Part shown: positions 23,826-33,398 of the stretch, piece after piece
Position numbering within the stretch: the first letter of the stretch is position 1
Layout of the letters: each line of letters opens with the position of its first letter
NCBI RefSeq assembly: GCF_014898155.1
Contig: NZ_CP062938.1
Span: forward strand, 2,294,001 to 2,358,000
DNA: 64,000 nt
Direction: 5' to 3'
Origin: Bifidobacterium eulemuris
Lineage (GTDB): Bacteria; Actinomycetota; Actinomycetes; Actinomycetales; Bifidobacteriaceae
Translations under genes and position numbers: made by a program
The notes under the pieces: model-generated
The model's input: only the letters and a program-made list of their open reading frames with translations
Told to the model about the DNA's origin: nothing
Database searches by the model: none

Positions 23826-25394
23826 TCACCTTCCCATGCTCGCGTAGTAGCCGCCGCGCACCCAGCCACCGGCGCCGGGACCATCGCCGATGCCGCCGCC
23901 ATCGTCGTCGGGGATTTCGTCGGTCCGGTCCTGCCAGGATTCGAGGATCGGCCGGATATGCGAATAGCGTGGCGAGGCGGCCGACCGCAACGCCAACGCG
24001 CACGCGTTCTCCAGGCGTTGCGCGGAATAGCGTTTCGAAAGCCTCAGCACCGCCAGCGCGGGATCCACGCCCTGCTCGTCGAGTCGTTCCGCGGCGAACA
24101 GCCTGCCGATCACGGCGGCGCAGCCGGGGCCTATTCGCCGGGCCCATTGCTCGCAGCGTTTCCTGTCCCACGGCTTCCATGTGGCTTTATCGGGAAGGTC
24201 GGCCTCGTTCGTCGAATACCTGTTGGCGACGGTGGCGGGCAGGAGCCTGTGCGTGCAGAGCCTGGTGTTTTTGCGCCAGACCTCGAGCGTGCTCGCCCCG
24301 ATCCGCAAATCCACGGCGGAGCCGACGTACGCGTGCGGGACGGAATACCAGTTGCGCGCCCACGCGACGTGGCCGTTGGCCTGGACCCTCCTGCCGTAGA
24401 CCCAGTCCGCCACCTCGTACGGCAACGGGGGCAGCGCGATGAGCAGTGGCCCCTCCTCGCTTTCGAACACGGAAAGCCTGGATCCGTCGCGCTTCTGGAA
24501 CGGGCGGGAATTGTATTCCATGAGCCATGCGCGTATCGCCGCGCGCAGCTCGTCGAGCGAGCCGAATTCACGGTCGCGCATCGCTCCGGCCAACGCCATC
24601 GTGGCATGCCACACGGTGTTCTCCACCGAGGGCTTGTCCTTCGGCCTCCTCACCCGTCCGGGCAGCACGGCCGCCGAATAGTGCTCGGCCAGTCCCCGGT
24701 ACGCGTCGTTCAACACGACCTCGCCCTCACGCGGATGCTTGACCACGCCGGTCTTGAGGTTGTCGCACACCAGGCGCGGCGTGGAACCGCCGAACCACTC
24801 GAACATCGCCACATGACAGCGCAGCCACGAGTTCTGCCCCATATCCAGGGCGGGCTCCACGAACGCGTACCGACTGAACGGCAACACGGCCACGAACAGG
24901 TACACCCTCGACGAATCCCCGGTGACCGGATCGACGATCCGCATGGTCTTGCCCGCCCAGTCGACCTCGATCGTCCGGCCGGCCTTATGCTCCACGCGCG
25001 AGGCCGCGCCGAGTCCCGCCACATACGCCGCGTACAGCTTGCAGAACCTGTCGTACCCCATGTAGGGCTTCCCGGCCTGCCGGCATCCGTCCATGTACTC
25101 GCCGTGCAGGATCCTCAACGTCACGCCCACACGCGCCAGCTCACGATGCACCCTCGCCCAGTCCGGCCGTTCGTACACGCTCTCACGATCACCACGCCCC
25201 GGGAACAACAGGGCGTACACCTCGTCATCGGTCTTGCCCGCGACGTCAGCCCAGCCGACACCGGCCGACGTCGCGGCATCGAGCGTCTCGGCGACGCTTC
25301 GGCGCGCGACCCCCTGGGATCTCGCGATCGCGCGGCCCGACAGACCCCGCTCGCTCAGGCGCAGGATCGTCTTCGCCTTGATTTTCCGTACCAT
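23826..25394 (-). CDS. istA: IS21-family transposase IstA
   Basis: The 522-residue protein has an N-terminal helix-turn-helix (LSERGLSGRAIARSQGVARR), a DDE/RNase H domain (TIEVDWAGKTM, LVCDNLKTGVVKH, and DKPSVENTVWH carrying the Asp, Asp and Glu) and a beta-barrel C-terminal region (ANGHVAWARNWYSVPHAYVG). ATG 25394 follows AGGAGG. It cuts and joins the element ends together with IstB. It looks intact. A long plus-strand frame covering the same bases is its shadow. Confidence 0.95.
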   Translation of the reverse strand: MVRKIKAKTILRLSERGLSGRAIARSQGVARRSVAETLDAATSAGVGWADVAGKTDDEVYALLFPGRGDRESVYERPDWARVHRELARVGVTLRILHGEYMDGCRQAGKPYMGYDRFCKLYAAYVAGLGAASRVEHKAGRTIEVDWAGKTMRIVDPVTGDSSRVYLFVAVLPFSRYAFVEPALDMGQNSWLRCHVAMFEWFGGSTPRLVCDNLKTGVVKHPREGEVVLNDAYRGLAEHYSAAVLPGRVRRPKDKPSVENTVWHATMALAGAMRDREFGSLDELRAAIRAWLMEYNSRPFQKRDGSRLSVFESEEGPLLIALPPLPYEVADWVYGRRVQANGHVAWARNWYSVPHAYVGSAVDLRIGASTLEVWRKNTRLCTHRLLPATVANRYSTNEADLPDKATWKPWDRKRCEQWARRIGPGCAAVIGRLFAAERLDEQGVDPALAVLRLSKRYSAQRLENACALALRSAASPRYSHIRPILESWQDRTDEIPDDDGGGIGDGPGAGGWVRGGYYASMGR

Positions 25395-25594
25395 TGAAGG
25401 TACCTCCTTTCACCACACGTCCCTCGCATGGTGAAAGGAGCCTAACCAACCATGTCTCCGACCGCAATAACCCCGGCCTCGAAACAAAATAACCCACAAA
25501 ACCCACAACGGCCCCCAACCGCAATAACCACGGACCTCAACAAATCAAATAATCAGTACACTCATGGCCATTCAAAGCCCCTGACTATAAAACT

Positions 25595-26767
25595 TCAAAG
25601 TTCGAAATTTAGTGGCGGAAGTTTCGCAGTTTGTTCCCACAAGTCGTATTTATGGGTTTTCAACGCCAACTCCACATAATGTTCTATGAGTGTTGGTGAT
25701 TCAAGCTTCATTGTTTTGAAAGGCTCTTCAGCAAGCAAATCACAACATAGACAAAAGAACGCTCGTTTCTGCTCATCGGACAAACAATAGATGCGCTCGT
25801 AGGCCATGGTGCCAAACTGACGAATTAGCATCCTGTAAAGCTGCATGTCTGCAGCTAAGCCGAGTTCATCACGAAGTCGAAGCATTTCCACAATTACCCA
25901 ATAGGTATCGACCCCTTTAGGATTATTACCTAGAGAGCGCATGATTGAACCATCGCGAGTGCGGTATAAATAGACGGCACCTGTATCCTCAATTTGATTT
26001 CGTTGAAAAAACGGTATACAGCAGTACCCGATGACACTGTCTTCGAATAGATACCCTTCTGGGAAACGCAGGTGTTCCCAGACTGAACGGTCATATAGAC
26101 GCCCCCACGCAAACCCTTCTTGAACTAAAGAGCGAGAGCCCCCCTTGATGTTGGCTTTTTCGTCGACTGGTTCCCAAACTCCCGTAACGATTTTTGCTTC
26201 TGTTTTTTTCTGTGTATGCAGCAGGTGCTTCAGATAGTCATCGTTTTTGATTAAATCATCGGAATCAACAAATAATATGAATCGTCCACAGGCATGCGGA
26301 ATACCGGTGTTACGAGCGGAGGCTAATCCACCATTTTCTTTATGAATTATTTTGATATGGCTGTCACGCCTAGCGCAAGCTTCCAGTTTGAGTAAAGTGT
26401 CATCAGTTGAACCGTCATCCACAGCTATGATCTCATATGAACAATCGCTTTGCTTCAAGGATTCTAGACAGTCTTCCACATACTCCGAGACGTTATAGCA
26501 AGGTACGATTATCGATACGTCCAATGATGCCGGATATTTGAAGGAATCTAAGGCGAGAGAAGTTGGTCGCGGTCGAGGTGAAGCTGCTTCAACGATTTCT
26601 CGGCAATTCGGGATCTCCTCTTTTTTACAATATACAGCGCGATTGAGAATCCATCGATAAAACACTTTCTTTCCAGGCAATGCGTTCCATGCAAATTTGA
26701 TTGTTTTCCGCGCAAGCATTTTCACTTTTGCCTCCATTTCAGATAGGTATGATAACCAGCCGTCCAA
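25595..26767 (-). CDS. GT2 family glycosyltransferase (unit B, last gene)
   Basis: The 390-residue protein has about 85 basic and hydrophobic residues ahead of the GT-A domain. The domain shows VSIIVPCYNVSEYVEDCLES, VDDGSTDDT, LFVDSDDLIKND and, later, LFEDSVIGYCC, the GT2 motif set. It is the last gene of unit B and stops 40 bases from the IS21-like element. Low GC suggests foreign origin. The sugar specificity is unknown. Confidence 0.87.
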   Translation of the reverse strand: MDGWLSYLSEMEAKVKMLARKTIKFAWNALPGKKVFYRWILNRAVYCKKEEIPNCREIVEAASPRPRPTSLALDSFKYPASLDVSIIVPCYNVSEYVEDCLESLKQSDCSYEIIAVDDGSTDDTLLKLEACARRDSHIKIIHKENGGLASARNTGIPHACGRFILFVDSDDLIKNDDYLKHLLHTQKKTEAKIVTGVWEPVDEKANIKGGSRSLVQEGFAWGRLYDRSVWEHLRFPEGYLFEDSVIGYCCIPFFQRNQIEDTGAVYLYRTRDGSIMRSLGNNPKGVDTYWVIVEMLRLRDELGLAADMQLYRMLIRQFGTMAYERIYCLSDEQKRAFFCLCCDLLAEEPFKTMKLESPTLIEHYVELALKTHKYDLWEQTAKLPPLNFEL

Positions 26768-26806
26768 TGCTCCAAGAGAATAGCGAGTGGAATCTGATTG
26801 TGGCTT

Positions 26807-27967
26807 TTATTCACGATCGATGCCGACATTGCGAGCCCATCGCCTGACTAGGGAATCCCAGTCGCATTGGTCAAGTTCCGCAATAGCGTTTTCGCACATT
26901 TCCCTTAGCTTGCGGCTTGGCAATACCATGGATTCCTCAATAGCGTTAAGAACGCTTTGCGACGAATATGAACACCACCATCCAGATCGCAATTCTTTCC
27001 CAAACATTGTTTCCAACTCTCTGTTTGGTGTTATGATCATTGGTGTTCCCAAACTCATAGCTTCCATAATCGAAGATGCCCCGACCCATCTATCAGAAAC
27101 GGCAATCAGCGCTCTTGCATTTCTTATCATTGAGTAATAACGTTCAGCTTGCTCAGAGTTGCTCTTATTGAGATATCCATGGAACACAACATGAGAATCA
27201 TGGTCAGCACAAACTTCCTCTGTCATACCTATGACATCCAGACATACAGGACTATCAGCATGCTTGACGTTATATTGTTTGATTGCTTTTATAATGATAC
27301 ACAATCCAGGTAAATACGTCTGATTCCCCACAAACAGGAATCTGTTACTGTGTTCGCGATTTACGTTAGCAGGAATGTTTTTGTCAATGTTGACTGATTT
27401 TCCAGAATAATACACCTGCACGTTAGGGCATTCTTGTTCGATAAATCGAGCTGCGTAAGGGAAAATTGAAGTCACATGATCCGCTTTGGCGATTATGTGC
27501 TCCTGTCGCCGGATTTTTCTCTTTTCAAAATATGTTGGTTGACGTTTTTGATGCTCTTCAATCTCGTATTTAATCGTCCAATCACATAGCAGACAGCTGA
27601 TATCATCAGGGCGTTTGGGCGGAAGATTACTGAAATCGAATGACAACAGAATTGCGGGCTCCGATTTCAACAGGATGACAGATTTACGCAATATAGCATT
27701 GATATAATGCTGATAAATAGAAGTTCTATTGAATGTGCATAGTGAACCCAAAAACGGAGTAATGATTTTGTTATAAATTTTGCCAAACAGCCAAATGGCT
27801 GAGTTAGGATGTTCTATTTGAATATCGCAGATTGAAATTTCAATATTAGGGTAATTTCGCTTAAACGCATTAATAAACATGTAAGGTACATTAGACCAGG
27901 TGAGCGGATCCTGAGCGTTGCCGCTTGCAAATACGAGAAGTTGTTTGTAAGAATCTGAGGTGGTCAT
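26807..27967 (-). CDS. GT4 family glycosyltransferase (unit B)
   Basis: The 386-residue enzyme has a GT-B layout. The C-terminal domain shows FLFVGNQTYLPG, VVFHGYL, and AVSDRWVGASSIMEAMSLGT followed by PMIIT, the EX7E-like region. The N-terminal domain is divergent and lacks the usual Gly-rich loop, so the acceptor is likely unusual. It lies 12 bases after the flippase and 39 before the next gene of unit B. Confidence 0.75.
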   Translation of the reverse strand: MTTSDSYKQLLVFASGNAQDPLTWSNVPYMFINAFKRNYPNIEISICDIQIEHPNSAIWLFGKIYNKIITPFLGSLCTFNRTSIYQHYINAILRKSVILLKSEPAILLSFDFSNLPPKRPDDISCLLCDWTIKYEIEEHQKRQPTYFEKRKIRRQEHIIAKADHVTSIFPYAARFIEQECPNVQVYYSGKSVNIDKNIPANVNREHSNRFLFVGNQTYLPGLCIIIKAIKQYNVKHADSPVCLDVIGMTEEVCADHDSHVVFHGYLNKSNSEQAERYYSMIRNARALIAVSDRWVGASSIMEAMSLGTPMIITPNRELETMFGKELRSGWWCSYSSQSVLNAIEESMVLPSRKLREMCENAIAELDQCDWDSLVRRWARNVGIDRE

Positions 27968-27979
27968 ATTAAAACTTTT

Positions 27980-29506
27980 TCATCGTTTCATGTTTTTATT
28001 TGAAAGATTGTTCAAACGGCGAGATTTATTAATTTGAGTAATCAATTGTTGCAAATATATCTGCGTGAATGGCTCCTTGAAAATGAACAAAGAAACACAG
28101 TAGCTAAAAAAGAACACAGGGGCAGTGATCAATAATTGAAGGAAAGAAGACAAGCCCTCAAACCCTGTATGCAATACCAGCAAAACAACAAAAGCAATGA
28201 CTCCGGAGAACACGATTCGAAATGGCTTGATATCTTGTATGAGTATGTTGATTTCATGCCGTAGAACAACAACCTGGACTATAAGTACCGAGAATTCAGC
28301 AATTAAGGTTGCCCACGCGGCGCCTGAAGCACCCAACCTAGGGATAAATATTAAATTAACGAAAAAGTCTGCACCTGCACCAATGATAGTTGATATAGCG
28401 ACATATTTCTCGCGATTAGTAGGTACTAGCACCTGAAGGCCGAGCACATTGGTAATACCGATAATGATTACAGTGAACGATAGTATCCTCATAGGCACAA
28501 TGGCTGGCGCATATCCCTTTCCTGCAAGAAAATCGATAGTAGCATCAGACATTACAAAAAAATAGATTGTCAACGGCGTAGTAATCAACAGCACAAGGTT
28601 GAGCGACTTCCTCACCATTCGATGGAAATCGTTAATCCTACCATTGGCGACATAGTCTGACATACGGGGCAGCATGACATTCCCAATGGCAGAAACAGCA
28701 CTAGTAAGAATGACTTTCATTTTTGTTCCCGCCGCAAAGAATCCAACTGCGGCAGTGGTCGACATAAAGCCCAGCATCACAGAGTCAAGACTTGTGTAGA
28801 TGGTGATTGACACCGACAAGAGGAAGAAAACAAGTATTGGCTTGACGTGTTGTCGAAAATTATACTCCCCCATCGGCTTAAACGACAAAAAACGCCGAGC
28901 ATATAACAGATTCAGAATATTTGATCCATAATTACCTACTACGTTTATTGCTCCTAGAATCACATAATTTTCTGGAGAATGAATAAAAATAAACATTAAG
29001 ATAATGGATAAGAATTTAAATCCAAGGTTCCTGAATGTGATATATGAGTATTGCTCAAGAGCCTGAAACAACCAGTCCATACCGCATGCGTTAAGTAAAA
29101 TTGATATAGAGGAAATAAGAATAAGTACACGATACTCAATTAAGCGTGGAACTATTAACACCATAACAATGAGCGCGATATACGACACAATCACTGTAGA
29201 AATATTGATAATCAATAATTCTTGTACTGTACGTTCTTGTACTGTACGATTGAGCTTCTTCGTATCGTGACGACATTCAGCACATTTTTTTATTCCATAG
29301 GTGGGAATACCTAACTGCGCAAAAATTAAAAAATAATTGACAATTGATTCAGCAAAAGTGACAGCGCCATTACCGGATGCTCCCAAAACACGAGATATAT
29401 ATGGGAATGTTATTAGCGGAAAAATAAATGCAGACGTTCTCAATATTGCATTCATCAGCAAATTAAGTTTAATACTTTGAATCTTTGGTACATTTTCCTC
29501 AACCAT
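27980..29506 (-). CDS. wzx: Wzx-type oligosaccharide flippase (unit B)
   Basis: The 508-residue protein has 12-14 membrane segments. The start LNLLMNAILRTSAFIFPLIT then FPYISRVLGASGNGAVTFAE is that of the RfbX/Wzx family. It should flip the unit B repeat. It is AT-rich and not close in sequence to the unit A or unit C flippases, so it probably handles a different repeat. Confidence 0.92.
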   Translation of the reverse strand: MVEENVPKIQSIKLNLLMNAILRTSAFIFPLITFPYISRVLGASGNGAVTFAESIVNYFLIFAQLGIPTYGIKKCAECRHDTKKLNRTVQERTVQELLIINISTVIVSYIALIVMVLIVPRLIEYRVLILISSISILLNACGMDWLFQALEQYSYITFRNLGFKFLSIILMFIFIHSPENYVILGAINVVGNYGSNILNLLYARRFLSFKPMGEYNFRQHVKPILVFFLLSVSITIYTSLDSVMLGFMSTTAAVGFFAAGTKMKVILTSAVSAIGNVMLPRMSDYVANGRINDFHRMVRKSLNLVLLITTPLTIYFFVMSDATIDFLAGKGYAPAIVPMRILSFTVIIIGITNVLGLQVLVPTNREKYVAISTIIGAGADFFVNLIFIPRLGASGAAWATLIAEFSVLIVQVVVLRHEINILIQDIKPFRIVFSGVIAFVVLLVLHTGFEGLSSFLQLLITAPVFFFSYCVSLFIFKEPFTQIYLQQLITQINKSRRLNNLSNKNMKR

Positions 29507-29507
29507 T

Positions 29508-30392
29508 TTAATATTTTACTCCAGGCAAATAATGTGAGTTTTTCCCCATACGATTCACTACAGCATCAAATAGTGCCGAACAATATAACTTTACGGCTGA
29601 TACATTTCCTTTTGCTATTTGACAAAAAATCTCTTTGACAGTGAAATAAATTGCTTTGCGGAATTTACTCCATTGCTTGTGTTTTTTATATGCATGAATA
29701 CAATTACGAGTGCCATAGTAGTTTTTCCATGAGATTACATTTATCTCTTCCTTGTCAGACCGGCGGTTAATTTTGTGATTTAACACTGCGTCAGTTCGCA
29801 CCACTATGGGTGTGATCTGCTTAAATCTCATGGAATACTCTGTATCATCAAACCAGATAAAATAATCTTCTTGTGGATAGCCAATTTTGCTCACGAGCAA
29901 ACGACTTATCATAAGTCCACAGAATGATGCCAAATCGCAGTTGAAAGATGGGAGGGAATATTCTGAAATTGATACCGGAGAATCGTTACGACGTCGATGC
30001 ATAGTAATGATTTCATCATCTGTACGAACTACGCAAGCATATGCATGTATTTGTTTATCAAAACTCGGCACAAGCTGAGACATGCAATCATAATCAAGAA
30101 TTGCATCATCATCAATCAGCATGAACCAATCAGCATCAGTTTCTTCGATAGCGGCTTGGAGTCCACGTTTGAAGCCTCCCGCGCCACCAATATTTTCCTT
30201 CATATGATGGATATGGATGTCGCAAACAGTTTTCGAAAATTCATCGAGAAACTCTCGTGTACCGTCAGTGCTACAGTTGTCAATTACAACAATCGAGCTA
30301 GGTCTGGTTATCTGCTCAATTGAATGTTCCAAACATTCCCTGAGCAAAGAAAGACGATTAAAAGTGACGATGACAATGCAATAGTTAAACAT
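29508..30392 (-). CDS. GT2 family glycosyltransferase, GlfT/rhamnosyltransferase-like (unit B)
   Basis: ATG 30392 is chosen because AAGGAG lies 8 bases upstream; it gives 294 residues and an 8-base overlap with the polymerase gene. MFNYCIVIVTFNRLSLLREC, IDNCSTDGT, NIGGAGGFKRGL and WFMLIDDDAI are typical of galactofuranosyl- and rhamnosyltransferase-like GT2 enzymes. FIWFDDTEYSMRF carries the later acidic pair. It likely adds a furanose or deoxysugar to the unit B repeat. Confidence 0.85.
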   Translation of the reverse strand: MFNYCIVIVTFNRLSLLRECLEHSIEQITRPSSIVVIDNCSTDGTREFLDEFSKTVCDIHIHHMKENIGGAGGFKRGLQAAIEETDADWFMLIDDDAILDYDCMSQLVPSFDKQIHAYACVVRTDDEIITMHRRRNDSPVSISEYSLPSFNCDLASFCGLMISRLLVSKIGYPQEDYFIWFDDTEYSMRFKQITPIVVRTDAVLNHKINRRSDKEEINVISWKNYYGTRNCIHAYKKHKQWSKFRKAIYFTVKEIFCQIAKGNVSAVKLYCSALFDAVVNRMGKNSHYLPGVKY

Positions 30393-31629
30393 GCTGCACT
30401 CCTTTGTTGATGGGATCAGCAGCAGAAAAAGCAACGAAAAAAGCCATCACAACTTGCCAAGAACTTGAAGTCCACCACCAAGTTATATTTGAAGATAAAA
30501 CAAGATTAAATATAAGAAAAGCAAGACAATATACTCTATTTGTCTCATTTGATCGTCTAATACATTGACGCAACATAAACAAGAAAACACATATGATAAG
30601 CATCAATCCAACATGGCCATATACATATGTGAACGCTGAAATACCATTATCAACCAGCAAAAATCCACGATCCATGCCAGATCTCACATACGCAGGATAA
30701 TAGATTGAACTTGGGTATCCACACCCAAACAACCAACTTACAGTGGAGCTGTTAAGTTGATTAGCATAGAGCGCTTTCCCTTCATCTCGAATTGAACTTG
30801 TATCTTCGGCAGTAATTGGATTAAAATTCGCTAAAAGAGTTTGTCCATAATTGGTAGAAAGAAACAAACAAGCAACCAGAATAAAAAGAATCAACAAAAG
30901 AAACTTATAGTCAGCTCTACATTTTGCAATACAAAAGATAAAGATATATACAGCAATCAGCGAAATAAGTTCCAATCTGCTTTTAGAAACAAGAATGCAG
31001 AGAGCAATTGTTAATGTAGATGGAAGCAAATACCGAAGAATACCTGTGTTGCATAGTTTCCAAAAGGCAAAAATACCAGCTAAATCACAAAAGCAGTTTT
31101 TAATATACAACCTCACTGATCCGTAACGCTCATTTGACATTACTTGAAAAAGTTGTACACCTGAAAAAGCTTGAAGAAAATATAAAAAAGAAACGATTGT
31201 GCCGATAATGATAATCCCATCAATAATTTTTTTCACATCGATCATTTGATTTGCGATGGGACGTTTGAGCAACAATGCGCAAATCAAACAAATCACAAAT
31301 CCTCTCTGAGGTAATATGCCACGCAGGAAGGGCTGCCCTGTTAATTGAAAAGATCTAAATGCTGCAAAAAAACACATAGCAATCAGTAAAAGAATCAATA
31401 TGTTTAAATAATTGACATATATTTTTACTTTGCAGTTTCGGAAATAAAGATATGTCGAAAAAAATAACAGACCAACCTGCCCAATAAAACTCGCATTTAC
31501 AATACTGGCTATATTAAAAGTGTCGTCATTCACCAATCCAAATAAACTGTCCGAAAAGGATAGCGCCAATAAAAAAACTAATGCGTTTACCGATGGATTG
31601 CTTTTCTCTGATAAAAATATTTTAGACAT
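30385..31629 (-). CDS. wzy: Wzy-type EPS polymerase (unit B)
   Basis: The 414-residue membrane protein has about eleven hydrophobic segments. GQPFLRGILPQRGFVICLIC and a large outer loop with EDTSSIRDEGKALYANQL and LFGCGYPSSIYYP fit the O-antigen polymerase family by topology. It should join unit B repeats outside the membrane. AT-rich. Confidence 0.8.
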   Translation of the reverse strand: MSKIFLSEKSNPSVNALVFLLALSFSDSLFGLVNDDTFNIASIVNASFIGQVGLLFFSTYLYFRNCKVKIYVNYLNILILLLIAMCFFAAFRSFQLTGQPFLRGILPQRGFVICLICALLLKRPIANQMIDVKKIIDGIIIIGTIVSFLYFLQAFSGVQLFQVMSNERYGSVRLYIKNCFCDLAGIFAFWKLCNTGILRYLLPSTLTIALCILVSKSRLELISLIAVYIFIFCIAKCRADYKFLLLILFILVACLFLSTNYGQTLLANFNPITAEDTSSIRDEGKALYANQLNSSTVSWLFGCGYPSSIYYPAYVRSGMDRGFLLVDNGISAFTYVYGHVGLMLIICVFLFMLRQCIRRSNETNRVYCLAFLIFNLVLSSNITWWWTSSSWQVVMAFFVAFSAADPINKGVQHV

Positions 31630-31657
31630 ATTAACTAGTGCTTTATTAAAATTGGTT

Positions 31658-32551
31658 CTACCGGTTTTTTAAAAAAGAGAAAAAAAGAACAGCCTTATTA
31701 ATTCCTTCACTTATATAGAGAAAAGGAAGGAGAAGCTTTGAATAATATGTATTAATCAAATATTTCCGAGAGAGAAAAAAAGGTTTCGTCGCATTTAGTT
31801 TGCTACTTAATGATTGCTTCTCTTCCACGCTGGAATGATTATGATAGTAACTCACCTCATTGTTAACCAGCCCATAATAACCCGCTTTTTGCGCACGCAG
31901 AGCAAGAATATTTTCTTCGTTGTAAAGAAAGGTGCCTTCATCAAAAAAGTTGATTTCACTCAGAAGCTTATATTTTGCCAGAAAAAAACATCCAGTCACA
32001 CATTCGACCTTATAGACATCATCAGAAATACGTAAACAATGAGACTGGTGCTGCGCATCAGTCCATTTTGTTAATAAACTTGTATTTCTTACCACTCCGA
32101 TTGAATCTGGTATGTTCCAAAAAGCTGGCATAGAAGTTTTGGGGTCGGCAGAATTAATGGGTCGTCCCCCAACGTAGATACATTCCTCGTCAGACCAAAG
32201 CAATGCAACCAAGTCATCAATCACTCCGACATTTGGAATGAATACGTCTGGATTCATGATTCCTATAGTTCTTATTCCATATTTTCCTTTCGCAAAATGA
32301 ATCCCAAAATTGTTTCCAGTTGCATAACCGTCATTCGAACTTGACTGAATCACATCAACTTGTTCACTTTCTGAAAAATGATTCAACAAATTGATATAGG
32401 AGTCGTCAGGAGACATATTGTCAACAACGATAATATGATAATCTTTGCCAAAAGATAGGAGCTGTGAAACACATTTTTTCGTATCTTTCTCGGAGCAGTA
32501 GTTTAGGATGACAAAAGCGAGAGAATCATATCCAGAAGTTTTCTGAGGCAT
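31658..32551 (-). CDS. GT2 family glycosyltransferase (unit B)
   Basis: The 297-residue protein has LAFVILNYCSEKDTKKCVSQ, VVDNMSPDDSY, NDGYATGNNFGI and IMNPDVFIPN, the rhamnosyltransferase-like GT2 pattern in which NPD replaces the usual DxD. It overlaps the preceding gene by 26 bases. Two hydrophobic stretches at the C-terminus could hold it at the membrane. Confidence 0.83.
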   Translation of the reverse strand: MPQKTSGYDSLAFVILNYCSEKDTKKCVSQLLSFGKDYHIIVVDNMSPDDSYINLLNHFSESEQVDVIQSSSNDGYATGNNFGIHFAKGKYGIRTIGIMNPDVFIPNVGVIDDLVALLWSDEECIYVGGRPINSADPKTSMPAFWNIPDSIGVVRNTSLLTKWTDAQHQSHCLRISDDVYKVECVTGCFFLAKYKLLSEINFFDEGTFLYNEENILALRAQKAGYYGLVNNEVSYYHNHSSVEEKQSLSSKLNATKPFFLSRKYLINTYYSKLLLPFLYISEGINKAVLFFSFLKNR

Positions 32552-33356
32552 TTCCCCGTTCCCTTCTTAAAATTCCTTTTACTTTTTCTTTAATATGCTG
32601 AAAACCTTTTGTCATGCCATTGACTTGTAATTCAGCAATCATTGACGAAACAATATTTGCAATTTTCCATCCCAAAAAAGGAGTTATTTTTTTAAAAATA
32701 TTTGATTTCTTTTTTTCCACAGCAGTACACCATGAAGATGAGTAATGGTGAATAGCAATTGTATCTTTTTTAAGATGATATCCGAAAAAACCAAAGAAAG
32801 GATTAAAAACTTGTGAGTCAAAGATAATCCAATCTCCAATTTTCTGTTTTTTGTTTTTAGGGACAAGTCCATGCTTTGACAACACAAAAGTAAAAATCGT
32901 GTTTACAGTATGCACTGCAAGAAAATTAGAGCTGTCTACAAAATCCAGTTTTTGATACACATCCATTGTTTCTTTTATCAATGCGTCATATGGGTTAGCC
33001 GCGAGTACCAATCCAGAATTCACTGTATTTGAGAAAAATTCAAAAGAGCTGAATGGCACATCATTCTCCACAGCAGCCAAAGGCTGTATCAACTCTGATC
33101 CCACATCTAGATATATTCCTCCGTACTGATGCAGTATGGCAAAACGTGCATAATCAGATACAAACGCCCATTTTTGCGACTGATATGCTTTCTTTGAAAA
33201 TACACAATCTTCGTAATTGAAATTACTTTCGTCCCATCGCTGAATTTTATATTCAGGTGCATATTTTTCCCAGCTAGCAATACTCTTAAGGGCTGTTTTG
33301 CTGAGTTCTTTACCTCCGAACCAGCAGTAATGTATAGTCTTGTTCTCAAGTTTCAA
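32526..33356 (-). CDS. GT32-family glycosyltransferase (unit B)
   Basis: The 276-residue protein starts KTIHYCWFGGKELS and has AFVSDYARFAILHQYGGIYL followed by DVGSEL. This is the Gly_transf_sug (DXD) family, with Asp-Val-Gly in place of a strict DxD. A further AIHHYSSSW near residue 215 matches the family's C-terminal His motif. It should transfer a hexose or HexNAc with retention of configuration. Confidence 0.87.
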   Translation of the reverse strand: MKLENKTIHYCWFGGKELSKTALKSIASWEKYAPEYKIQRWDESNFNYEDCVFSKKAYQSQKWAFVSDYARFAILHQYGGIYLDVGSELIQPLAAVENDVPFSSFEFFSNTVNSGLVLAANPYDALIKETMDVYQKLDFVDSSNFLAVHTVNTIFTFVLSKHGLVPKNKKQKIGDWIIFDSQVFNPFFGFFGYHLKKDTIAIHHYSSSWCTAVEKKKSNIFKKITPFLGWKIANIVSSMIAELQVNGMTKGFQHIKEKVKGILRRERGNASENFWI

Positions 33357-33398
33357 TCTTGACTCCTCTATCGATAGACAGTCGATTGGTACGCTCTA

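Larger units (their letters stand above)
22961..25555 (-). mobile_element. IS21-family insertion sequence
   Basis: The element contains istA and istB in the usual order on the minus strand. The proposed ends are TGAGTATTTG (22961-22970) and, on the other strand, TGATTATTTG (complement of 25546-25555), nine of ten bases identical. Inside both ends lie several copies of GAGGCCG...GGTTATTG-like sequence, as expected for the multiple transposase sites of IS21 elements. Flanking GTAGA and GTACA could be an imperfect target duplication. It is about 2.6 kb and much more GC-rich than unit B next to it. The istB gene carries a stop, so the copy is probably immobile unless helped. Confidence 0.85.

Noticed and set aside
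23637..25397. 586-codon plus-strand frame
   Set aside because: It is the antisense shadow of istA and istB in high-GC DNA.
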